From Rhabdornis inornatus (lineage: Eukaryota; Chordata; Aves; Passeriformes; Rhabdornithidae), in contig VWZS01002574.1 of the NCBI GenBank assembly GCA_013397075.1, positions 186,001 to 250,000 on the forward strand: a stretch of DNA of 64,000 nt. The letters are read 5' to 3'. The notes under the pieces are model-generated. The model did not search any database, was not told the DNA's origin, and was given only the letters and a program-made list of their open reading frames with translations. Made by a program: the position numbers and the translations under genes. Of this stretch, positions 1 through 10,443 are shown in pieces; the stretch's first letter is position 1; each line of letters starts with the position of its first letter.

Positions 1-2730
1 TTATTATTACCTTTAAGGTTACAGTGTCTGAAAAGCAAGCAGACATTATGTCATCCTGCAGCAGGAATATGTTCTTCATTTGACTGGTAACAGTCAAATC
101 ACATTTATAATAACCTATATACATGTGTGTGTGTACATCTTAAAGGTTTGATAATTGGGGATGTAACTACAAAGTTGTCAGTGGCTTTTGAAATGTCTTA
201 CATTTTAAAGAGACTGGAAAAAGTACAATAGAAATATTTCTCCAGCTGAAATAGTAAGGAAAAACTGCAGAGAGACTTAGAGCAGCAAGTCAAAACAGAA
301 ACCTAAAAACCCACCTTTATTTTTGCCTGTTTGTAACACTGTTGAATGCACAAACCACATATCCTAAGAATTATTATCAGTTTCCTGCCTTTACATATAA
401 ACAGCTTTTTAGAATGAATATGAGCCAAGCTTTAGAGATGCAGTCATCTACCCAATAAAAATAGGATAAGAAACCTCAAGTCTTTCACTGGATAATTTCA
501 TTGTATGTTTTAAATACCCTCTAGGAGAAAGGTTCAATGTACAAAAACTTTGAGAGCTGAAGGCTTATCTGAAACATTTCCAAAGAGTTGCTAAGAGCAC
601 AGAAGGGGAGCATGAAAATCTCCTGCAATATCCAAGGAGAATCTTCCACAATGGAGTTCAACCAAACACTGGCAAATTATGGACTTTTTATTTCTATGTT
701 AGGTGTTTTCTGTGCATCAGGTTTGCTCCTTCTATCCTGATTCTAAAACATTCAGCTTGGAAAATTTAGTTCAGCCAGTTTTAGCTCAGAAAGAGTCTTT
801 TGCTTTCACAATTTCCCATCATTATATGGAGGGCAGGGGGAAGTATGGAATTAAGCATTGTTATAGAAAATGAACTGAATTCCTAACTTTTAGAAATGAT
901 TTTTCCTTCTCAGATTTTGCTTGACTAAAGAGAATTCCAATTTGGTGTGAAGTTGTTTCACTGTTGCTAAAATTGTCAGTATTGGTCTCCTCAAGCTCAG
1001 CTGCACAGCAGGGTAATGGGATGGAGTTTATGTTACATCAGGGTTGTGGCATTTAACATCTTGAAAATAAATGTCAGCTTTCACCCAAAGGCAAATCAAT
1101 TTCCCAGGGTGTTCTGAGGGAGCCCTTGGTTGGTGTGTTGGACTCTGCCACCCCATTTTGCTGGGAATACCCTGCACCCCACAAAGCTGCCCTCTACAGC
1201 AGCCACTGGCCAGCAGCAGTTTTACATCAGCCCTAATGAGCAGCAGAAAAAATCTAAAAATCCCATTGACTGTCTCAAGCCATCCAATTCTCACCCCAAC
1301 TCTGCACACGTTAACATGTTCATAATGACATTTGTTCTGAGTTCAAGTGCTTCATTATCAAGATTAACCTTCATTTTATTCTTCATTCTAATATATATCT
1401 TCAATGTTAAGTCTTCTTCAGGGATCTCTTATCATCTCCTGAACCCTCAATTTAGTAAATCCTGCTTATTCATTCCCTTTAATTCTATTCATTTCTTTTA
1501 AGGGTATCTATTCCTACCTAGAATTGTCAAGGAAACCACCACCTTTGGCTTAAACAACATCCCCAGAGCTTGAAAGAGCAGTGTTATTAGATGGAAGAGT
1601 GAAATTATATTTTAATTTGCTTCCTAAATTACATTAAATTATGTATGATCTCTTTTGCTTAGTGCATCCTTCAGATTTGAAAGTTTAAATAGAAAAAAAC
1701 TTCGTTTTCCATTACTAATTCCCTGATAATTAAGTATATACTGAATTTGTTTCAAAAACCATTAAAGGTTTGAAGTAGAGTCCCTGAATCATCAGATCTT
1801 GTAACAAAGCATGAGAATTCCATCCTGTATCAATTATTATTTTAGTTATTATTTTATCATAAAATGCTACTTGAGTGCTGCTTCACTACTCACTTTGTAG
1901 GCAGGACAATGATAGCACTTGACAAGAAAAAAAAGTATTTCTCTGGGAGTTCCTCTTTCCTTTGCTCTATAAGGAAATTTTTCCCCTTCTTGACCCCCAG
2001 CAGGAAAACACCATCTGTCCTTTGAATAAAAAAACTTTAAAAAATCAAGTTAATGACTTCTGAAATCCAGAGAATAGATATCAAATATATTAAATGCTAC
2101 AAATGTAATTTAAAACAGTAGGTGAGTAGAAATAAGATGTATAAATTATTATAATGTTATCAAGTCTCTTCCAGGAATATCTCATCTTGCTTATTATCAG
2201 AGTTATTTAAAATGTGGTACATGGGGAGCCTCCAGCCAGGTGTCAGCCCTTCCTTTCCCTGAGCTCTGGCCTGGCTTTAAGGAGAAGGGCTGTCACAAAG
2301 AGATTTTAATGGAATGAGCAGGGCAAGGGGACCAAGGGACACAAAGCCTCTGGGGAAAGCACAGGAGATTAAAGGATCAAGATAATTGCAGTAATTTGGT
2401 GGCAAGTTGTCCACAGCACGTGTATTTGTAATGTCTTAGGAAGGGGAAAACTTCCTTCTCTAGGCTGAAGTGTACATCAAAACCTTTTAAACTGCCCGCA
2501 GGGAGGGTGTCAAAGTGCAAAGCAGATCCTTGTGTGTTTAGGAATTTCTCCTCTAATCCGGGCCCTGGCTGCCTCCTGGGGTTGTTGCTTCATCTGCCTC
2601 GATTCCAAACTACAAACAATTCCCATGCACTTCCTGGAGCCCGCTCTGCAAAGCTTTGGGAACATGAAATGAGTGAATTTTACATTACACAAAGTATAGA
2701 AATAGAAGATTTAAAATTCTCTTGAACCCA
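1..2730. other. Non-coding AT-rich DNA, no gene seen
   Basis: No gene or interspersed repeat is recognised here. A short dinucleotide tract (TG)5 lies at 124-134. Overlapping short open frames occur on both strands at 1028-1501 (up to 123 codons). They compete for the same bases, show no splice or start context, and resemble no family I know, so I read them as chance frames. A GC-richer patch at about 2230-2360 has no clear repeat identity. No CpG island is present. Confidence 0.7.
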
Positions 2731-2767
2731 TTTTTTTGGTTTGTTTTTTGGTTTTGGGGTGGTGGTG
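2731..2767. repeat. G/T-rich low-complexity tract
   Basis: Runs of T broken by GG and GGGG followed by GGTGGTG on the plus strand. This is the first of at least ten such G/T tracts in the window. They look like expanded, interrupted homopolymers rather than the remains of one transposon family. Confidence 0.75.
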
Positions 2768-4560
2768 TTATTGCATTTTTTGAAAATTATTCTTAGTGGA
2801 AGAGATTAAGAATGAAAAGATTTTTTGCTCATTTTTCCACTCTTTTGGTTTCATTAAATCAAAATGCATTTGGTCTTTAGCAATCATCAATTCTTCAAAT
2901 GTTTTGTGGAGAGGAAAAATGCATTTATGCCTTTGTAGCAACATTAAACAAGGCAAAAAAAATGACAAACATCCCATCAGACTGCATAATTATTGCCTAT
3001 CACTCCTGCAATGTCTTCAGCTATGTATTTATCTTCTGTACTTCTTTCTCCAATCCTCCACTGGAGTGAGTAAGATCATCTACACCTACCCCTGAAGAGG
3101 GAACAGAATGAAATTATAGACATGCTCTTTCAAATTTAATGAGGAGTAACATGTGTGTTCCAGAGATGGGACCTGGATCTTGTTACCTATAAACACGAGA
3201 AATATCTTAAGCTGAAGACAAGACTATTTTTCACACCCTGATCCCAGCTACAGCCCACTTGGATGAATCACAGAACTACTTAATAGGATTGAGAAATGAC
3301 AGGAGTGACAAGTAATTGTAGCAGTTTATTTCATTTTCCTTTGCTGATAATGCAGTAGCTGAGGGCTCCATGAAACCACTGTAGCTGTCCAGGGAAGAAA
3401 AATAAAGTGAAAGCACAGGGTAAGTGGGGGAAGACTCAGGCACTTACATTGTCCCATTCACTTTCCTTCCATTTCTGGTGAATCATCTTGATCCTAAAAT
3501 AATCTTTCCGGTTCTATTGGCTTTCTAGTACTCCACTGTTGGACAAGTGGAGGAGGAAAAGGTGAAATTCCAAGTACCAAAGAGGAATGCTCCAACATCC
3601 AGACATTTTTTATACTTGCCCTGGCAGCATTACAAATGAAACTGCTGCTGTACAGCTGTTGGGAACTGCCTTAATTCAAAACCAACACTTTCCTTCCTTG
3701 ATCACAAAATTTAGATATTTGCTCTAAAATTACTGTAGCATTTTAATAGCACTGTATGTACTAAAATCCTGATAGGAAATTAATTCCAAATTGATTCTTC
3801 TGGTGTTCAGTGATCTCTAGCTGCATGTCTTTATTGTCTGATGAGGTTCATTCTGTGGTTTAAAACATACAGAGAAGGGAGAAGAGAAACATTTTCCTCC
3901 CCTCTCCAGCCTCTAAGCACAGGAATGTATGTGGATGGTACCTTAGGCAGGTTACTGTTCAAAGCCCAGAATTTTGCTTTCTGCCAATCTGATGGTCCAT
4001 AAGATTTTCCTTGGTTTATTTGCTAAAAAATTCTCCAAGAGCCAAGTTTATAATTGCTCCTGTTTCACTTTTGGTCTGGAGTTTTGGTAATAGGGGTCAG
4101 ACCCTTCCCAGAGCACTTGTCCCTGGCAGAGATGCCAAGGAAAAGGCTCTGGTTCTTTCCTCCAGAACCTGCAAGGGTGAGACCTAGTGATCAATAAAAG
4201 ACTGATCAAAATGCATGAGAAAGGATATAGCGTCAATATCCATTAGGATGAAGAAGCTAGATGTTTTTTTCCCTAATTTTATCTCTATGACATTTTTATT
4301 CTTTTTTTTCTTTAATGATATGCAAGGTTCTGTCCTGAATTAAAATATCTTGCTCATGTTCATCAGCCTGGATAGGCCATAGCCAAAGGCTCTGGATTGG
4401 CTCTAGCACAATAATCACCTGATACTCTAAATTCCCTAAGAGAGAAAATTGCCAGTAATTAAAGCCTGATCTGGTAAAGAATTGTGTGAAGTACTTTGCT
4501 GATTGTGACAGTTGAGCTTTTCTGAAGTCCTGAAGTTCCCAGGTGTGCTGCAGCTGATGG
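2768..4560. other. Non-coding DNA, no gene seen
   Basis: Two mirror-image short frames at 2768-3095 (69 codons minus, 99 codons plus) occupy the same bases and are treated as chance. Three further overlapping minus-strand frames at 4296-4674 are also unsupported. I see no repeat, RNA gene or promoter. Confidence 0.65.
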
Positions 4561-4683
4561 TGAGAGCTTTGCACCCCTGGGATTGGGATTGGCTGCTCTG
4601 GCTGAGCCCACCAGGTGCCTTGGGAGGGGCTGTGGGCACCAGCAGTCACCTGGCAGCTCAGGGGCTGGGAGCAAAGGGGCAGG
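4561..4683. repeat. GC-rich patch with nested inverted repeats
   Basis: A GC-rich island in AT-rich surroundings, directly left of the minisatellite. It holds an outer inverted repeat CCAGGTG (4611-4617) and CACCTGG (4647-4653). Inside lies an inner pair GGTGCC (4614-4619) and GGCACC (4635-4640). The outer arms are also E-box cores (CAGGTG and CACCTG). A hairpin is possible in single-stranded DNA or RNA. Whether it relates to the adjacent repeat expansion is unknown. Confidence 0.6.
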
Positions 4684-4903
4684 GACTCCTTAAGGTAATG
4701 GAGCTCTCTGGATTTGTAGGGTTTTTGGACTCCTTAGGATATCAGAGCTCTCTGGGTTTGTAGGGTTTTTGAACTCCTTATGGAATCAGAGCTCTCTGGG
4801 TTTGTAGGGTTTTTGGTCTCCTCAAGGTAACAGAGCTCTCTGGGTTTGTAGGGTTGTTGGACTCCTCAAGGTAACGGAGCTCTTTGGGTTTGTAGGGTTT
4901 TTA
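4684..4903 (+). repeat. 44-bp minisatellite, five copies
   Basis: Five head-to-tail units of exactly 44 bp: 4684-4727, 4728-4771, 4772-4815, 4816-4859 and 4860-4903. Each unit begins with a form of GACTCCT, carries GAGCTC in its middle and ends with TTTGTAGGGTTTTTG or a one- or two-base variant. There are no length changes between units, only substitutions. Units 2 and 3 share ATCAGAGCTC, whereas units 4 and 5 share CTCCTCAAGGTAAC, so the array probably grew by duplicating neighbouring units. The array is non-coding as far as I can see. Such arrays are usually polymorphic in copy number, but that is not testable here. Confidence 0.96.
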
Positions 4904-6550
4904 CTGAACCTTGTGATACTAATAGGGCTAAAGAATTATTTGTATTTTGCTCTCTTGTGTATTCTTGTCTTAACCCCCTTTTTTTCCCTCCCCAATCTGT
5001 GTTGTCTGTTACTCAGACACACGTGCTGGTCCTTAGCACAGAAACTGGCATTATTGTGTCACAGTCGTTTGCTCAAAAGCTCTCTTGCTTTTTATGTGTA
5101 TATTAGTGTTTTATATCAGCCCTTCAGCTTTCCCAGCACTCAGGTTAACCTATTAAATAGTCTTCTAAATGTAACAAATATTTGATATATCGATATCTCC
5201 CCTTGGTTTTCCTTATATCAGATATTCTCAAAAGCAATATCCCATCCTTTCAGATCACAGTTCTCCTTTGTACCTCCATTTCGTTTATCACCACTATCTT
5301 AAGGATCTTTTGTATCTCCTACTTGAGGGATTCTTTTTTCTGTATTTATCAGATTCCCTTGTTCTCCTAAGAAGGGTTTGGTGGTTTTCCATTTTCAGTT
5401 ATTATTTAGTGCATTCATTTCTGGTTTTTGTTTTGCCTTAATGCTAAAGATAACAATTAATTCAAATAAAAGAAGATTTTTTAGGCCAATATCAATCTGT
5501 GGTATGGGTAAATGGTGGTATCTTTGTGTTAGTCTATAGCTTACAGCAATCTCAGAAAATGGATTCTTTGTTTTGTTGTGTTGCCTTCTAGAATTTGCTG
5601 TGCACTTTTTCGCGAATTTCAAGTTTTTAAAAGTCAACGATATTTCTCTAAAATTCTTAGGAATGAGTAGTTTACTGTGATTTTCATGGTGGGTGTTGTC
5701 GTGGGTGTTGAGATTTTTAAAATAAAATAAGGAGAGCGTTAGCAGAAACTTTTGTATAACAAATGCAACATCCATTGTTCAAGGGCACGACGCCTGCCTG
5801 GATATTTTTCTTTATTGGGATATTTTTCTTCACTGAAGGCAGACAGAAAACTCTCTGAGCTGGTGGGTGGAGGTCAGAACAACATCTGCTCTGCCCATGG
5901 AGTACAATCTCTGCTGCTGCTTGGAGAATCAATTGAGCCTGTAATAAGGAGAGCTCCAATATAGACAAGATGCACAGAACATATTGATCAGAGCCTGAGC
6001 AAACCCAGCCACGGCGCCTGTGCCTACCTCGGGCAATTTACTGCCCATGGAACAGGCATTAGCAGCAGCTTTCCTGCCATGTTCAGGGATAAAAACATCC
6101 CAGCCTCCACAGCCTTTAACAAATGATGTTATTTGTCTCAGTTTTAGCCAGGATCCTGATTGTTGAAATTAAGAAGATGTAAGGGAAGGCATGTAAGTTA
6201 TTAAAATACCACCATATATAAGGTTTCCTGGTGTGGAAGAATTGGCAAATAGAAAATTCAGGTTTTTAAAGTTTTGTTTAAAATGCAGTTTTTGGGAAGT
6301 GAGCTTGTAAACTGACATAATAGGAGGCCAGCATTAAAAAGCCAACACTGCAAAACTGGCCAGTTCTGGTAGAACTGTCTGGATCTTGAAAGAGAATTCC
6401 TAGTGAGACTTTTAGCAATATTAAAATATCAGAAACTTTAAATGAATACTAAATATTTATCAAGGACGTTGCTTTTGACATCAATCCTCTAAAATATCTT
6501 CAAACACTATGTTGTGCAGCTGGTATATTTTAAATACACTTTTCATGGCT
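4904..6550. other. Non-coding DNA with small duplications
   Basis: Several overlapping frames (60-126 codons, 4913-5968) lie on both strands and none is recognised. Local structure includes the perfect palindrome ATATCGATAT at 5187-5196 and the 18-bp tandem listed separately at 5800-5835. AT-rich throughout, and no promoter-like CpG cluster. Confidence 0.6.
5800..5835 (+). repeat. 18-bp tandem duplication, two copies
   Basis: Units 5800-5817 and 5818-5835 both start GGATATTTTTCTT and differ only near their ends. This looks like a simple local slippage or duplication event. Confidence 0.85.
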
Positions 6551-6648
6551 GGTGGTGATGGGGTTTTTTTGGTTGTGTTTTGATTTTGCTGGGGTTTTTT
6601 GTGGCTTTCTTTTTTTTCTTGGTTATTTTTTTTGGCTTTTTTATTTTG
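6551..6648. repeat. G/T-rich low-complexity tract
   Basis: About 100 bp of T runs interrupted by GGGG, GG and GTG. A 78-codon frame at 6552-6788 translates it as a phenylalanine, glycine and tryptophan-rich string, which is an artefact of this composition and not a membrane protein. Confidence 0.8.
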
Positions 6649-8023
6649 TCCTGCCTTACACTCTAGAGAAGAACTTGTCCATCAAGGGCCAGAGGTTATG
6701 GAACAGCCTCAGAGCTGTGTGTGCTCTGCAAGGCAGCAGAGATAAGCCCTTGCTTGTCACTGTCAGTGGGGCAGACAAGTCAGTCTGAGAGGTTTTTGTT
6801 ACTCAGTGAGAGGAAAATACCAGCTTCCACATCATGCACTGTTTGCTCATCATCTTCCTGCTGCCAAAATGGCAAAGCATGTCAGCTTAGACTGTAAAGA
6901 TGAATTTATGGGAGATCAGTTTTGAAGCAGTTCTGGGCAAGCAGTGTCTAATTCAAACCCACTTAATTAGTAGCAGTTGTGCTTTCGTTTTTAAGCCCTG
7001 TGACTACAGGGGGAAATGGGAGAAGGTTAATGCAACACTGATCCCTGCTTGTGTGCTGCTCTAGAGAGAGGAATGAAAGCATCTGCTGGAGGCTGTGCAC
7101 AGCACACCCAGCTCCAGAACGATTTTTTTTTTTTTAACCTTCTATTTTTTTTTGTGGCTGCAATGGGTTCCTTTTACTTAAAATTAAAAGGTCATCTTGC
7201 CAAATGCACATAACTCTCACTAAAGCCAAAAATAACTGAAAAATATATAATTGAAGAATCCATTCTCCTTAATGATTACAATAAATGTTATGCATTTTTC
7301 TGTTAAGGTATGTGTGCATCTGAAGCTATTATTCTTCCTCTTCTGAATACACACTCATGTGAATCTGCATCTCAGAATTGCTTGCTCTCTATCATACCAA
7401 AATTTTTTTCAAAAAAGAAGAAAGATTAGCTGTATTTATCTACCAAATCTGGAATATTGAAACATGATTTAATTAGCCCGTTTTAGAGGCCATCAATTAC
7501 AGAATATTTTTTTTAAAAATTCTCTGTAGCAGTGCTTAATTTGGCTGAAGGGTTTTGAATGAAATTTGAAAGCCATAGCAGATAATGTATTGGAATTCAA
7601 AGAAAGTCACCAGTGTGTAGTGTACACTATAGGCTTTCATTTTGGATGGCTGCTGAGCCTCTTTTGGGACTGACCCTTCCTAATTCCAGGGAGGAAGGTC
7701 TACCTATCCAAAAAAGTCAGGAGACAAAGTGGGAGAGGATCTAGTGCCTGTCTCTGGTGTGGTGTTGGTGAAATGAGAACTCAGACTGGGGAGTTTCACA
7801 AACTAAACACACTCCAAGACCATCACCTCTGTGTGGTTCAGGTCTCTGTGTGCACAAGAGCATTAATACAGCAGCTGCAAACTAAATATCTGAGGGCACC
7901 AGAACATAACCAGATGTGATGTGCACTTCACAGCCATACATAAGCAGAAAAACAAAAATTTAAGTGATAGCATATAATCAAGTTGTCAGACTGTTCCCTT
8001 CTACTTCACAATTTTAGGATATG
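6649..8023. other. Non-coding DNA, no gene seen
   Basis: Contains two T runs near 7123-7157. No repeat family or RNA gene is recognised. No frame of 60 codons or more lies between about 6.8 and 10.75 kb apart from those dismissed, so coding potential here is especially low. Confidence 0.7.
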
Positions 8024-8348
8024 ATGCAAATGAGCTTTTAAAATCGATTTGGATTTGTCAACACTGTTAATGAAAATGTTAATGCCTTGTTAGCTGTCGA
8101 CTAATGATAGTGGAGGTTCTCATTCCTCACTTAATGGTGGCAGGGAATGTAAGAAATCCTGATTTATGGGCTGTAAATGGAATCACAGTGAGCTTTCCTG
8201 CTCCCCTCCTGCCCGTGCACGAGCTGGGATATTGATGAATGGCTTTATGACTCATTTGGGGAGATCTATGAAGGCAGTTACTTCATAAGGTGCCATTTTA
8301 TCCCAGTTGTGTTCGACCCACTGCAGCTGACTCATTGATTGCAGTCAG
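8024..8348. promoter_or_regulatory. Possible enhancer: octamer and AP-1 motif cluster
   Basis: Seen: a perfect octamer ATGCAAAT (8024-8031), a palindromic AP-1 type site ATGACTCAT (8247-8255) and a second TGACTCA (8328-8334) set in GCAGCTGACTCATTG. There is also a small inverted repeat, CTGACT (8327-8332) against AGTCAG (8343-8348), and two GTTAATG repeats near 8066-8081. Known: ATGCAAAT binds POU-domain factors, and TGACTCA binds FOS/JUN and related bZIP proteins. The stretch also lacks long homopolymers and long frames. Inferred: a conserved regulatory element is possible, but these motifs are short and can occur by chance. Conservation with chicken would decide. Confidence 0.3.
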
Positions 8349-10356
8349 TCAGGGGAAGCAAAAAGCACAGACTTAGGGAATGCTGGGAAAAGTGCTGATA
8401 TTTGTATCTTTTTTTTTTAATTTTTCCCAAAGACTCTACTTTTGACAATGTTCCAATGATTGCTTTATGGATGCCTAATTATTCTGTCATTACATGAGGT
8501 TTTGTAATTCTGTTCAGAGTGGCGAAGTCAGAGTTTAAAAATCAGCAGATGCTGTTTTTCCTTTTTGGTGGTGTTTTTTCCTCCTTCTTTGGCAGTGCTT
8601 TTTGGATTTTTGATTGAAGAAATTGAACTTTGAATCTATACACATTCATGCATCATTTAGTTTGTAGACCTCTGCTCAATTACAATGCAGAGCAAAGATG
8701 GAGAGAGATCTGTGTGAGAACTCCTTGAAGAGATAATGCAGCTTTAAATGCTGGTTTGTGGACATGGTTTAGCATTATTGGCAAGATGAGCAATTAATAT
8801 TAAGTGCTCTGTTTGCTTTCAGATATCTGCCTGATTAAAAAAAAAATCCAAATTTAATGCTGGAAAATTTTTAAGTGTAATATACTGAAAAATTATTTTG
8901 GCCAGTGTTTGTTTTCACACTGTCAGTGGCAGGTATTTATTACTCTATACTTATAGTTAGAACCCTCTTCTCAGCTCTGCATAGCTCCTGAACATAATTT
9001 TGCCTTTGATTTGAAAGGTTAAATTGTTTGGTTTCTTTATTTGCTTGTTTTGTTTGTGGTTTAGGTTGAGTTCCTGGGTTTTACAAGAGAAACTTTCTCT
9101 CATTCAAGAGATGAATTTAGATTTGATGGATGTATTTTATTCACCAATTCCTGATTTAATGTGCTTCTCATTGCTCATATAAATGAACTAAATCTGAAGG
9201 TTTTTTCTGTTTTTAAAATTAAATATTTGGCATAAAGAGTGTCAGAATTCACTCCAGTATGAACATACTGGCACTCACTGCAGTGGTGTTTCAGGGGAGA
9301 AATAAGTAATTGTATTCAGGGTGCATACCCAGAACTTTCTACTGGAATCTTTATTCAAAACTAAAACTGCTCATACTTGTTTCTCAGAAATAATAAATTT
9401 AAAAATATATTAGTAAAGAGGTGAATCTTGTCCTTCTTTACTCATCCTTCTAAATTAATGATGTACTGGAGCCCTGAAAAACCAAACAAAGAACATTTCT
9501 GTTCATGGTGACTTGATACTGAAAACACTTGATAAAAGAACTGATCTGTCCTTTTCCCTGCTGGGTTTAGATTTCAGTTAACAAAAAGCTATGCAGAAGT
9601 AGCTGGTCATATATCAAAGAGTTTAGATCTAATAGGTCTTTGAACAGATAGTGTAAACATCTGGGAATAGAGGTTGAAAGCAGAGATGTTCTTTTATAAC
9701 AGGAGATGCCTTTTTAATCCTGGTCAGTGTTGTAAAAATGCTGTCAATAAGCAGAAACGTGCTGTAGCTGGTGACTTTATTAAGCAGCAGGTTTGATGCC
9801 CATTTAACTTTGTATTATTATATTAAGAGATCTTGAAGTACACTCCAAAATAGACATGGGCTCCTAAATGGGCACTGGAAAAGTTCTGAATTTTTGTTTA
9901 AACTTTGCTTCTATTGCCAATTTTACTGATGCAAATCATTCTTCCATTTACAGGTTGGTTGGTTGTTTTTCCTGTTCCCAGTTGGGAAGGAGTTTGGAAG
10001 CAGCCAAACTTCCAGTGTAGTAGGAGAATGAAATTATTACTGTTTGTAACATAATGTTGAATTATAAATTTACTTTTCCCGAGTATTGGGTTTTCTTATG
10101 AATATTATTTTTATTCTAATGTGGATTTATTTCCCAGGTACTTTCTGTTACTGTGACTAAGAAAAGTGTTTCTATGTGAAAAATCCAATCTGTAGTTTGT
10201 AGAACTCAAGGTTGCTTTTATTCTAGATATTGATTAACCTTTGGTTACCTTGATTCTTCTGGAGAAAATCAGGACAACTGATTTTCTAATTTACTGTGCC
10301 TAACTAACTTTGTTATACTCAAGTTATGCTAAACTCTTCAGATTGAAGAGATGATG
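8349..10356. other. Non-coding AT-rich DNA, nothing recognised
   Basis: No open frame of 60 codons, no repeat family and no RNA gene. A T run lies near 8409 and weak G/T-rich sequence near 9030-9063. Confidence 0.7.
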
Positions 10357-10443
10357 TTTTTTTTTTTTTTTGGGGGGGGGGGGTTTGTTTGGTTTTTTGT
10401 TTTGGTTTTTTTCGTGTTTTTTTGTTGGTTTCACTTTTTTTTT
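10357..10443. repeat. T15-G12 homopolymer junction and G/T tract
   Basis: An uninterrupted run of 15 T (10357-10371) is followed at once by 12 G (10372-10383), then by further T runs broken by GG to 10443. Adjacent pure T and G runs of this length are unusual. They are prone to polymerase slippage and to sequencing or assembly error, so the exact lengths should be treated with care. Confidence 0.9.

Noticed and set aside
1028..1501. Overlapping 84-123 codon frames on both strands
   Set aside because: Mutually overlapping frames without splice context or family resemblance; expected by chance.
6552..6788. Hydrophobic frame resembling a membrane protein
   Set aside because: It translates a G/T-rich low-complexity tract into Phe, Gly, Leu and Trp; not a gene.
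8308..8320. tRNA B-box-like GTTCGACCC
   Set aside because: No A box, cloverleaf or terminator at the right spacing.
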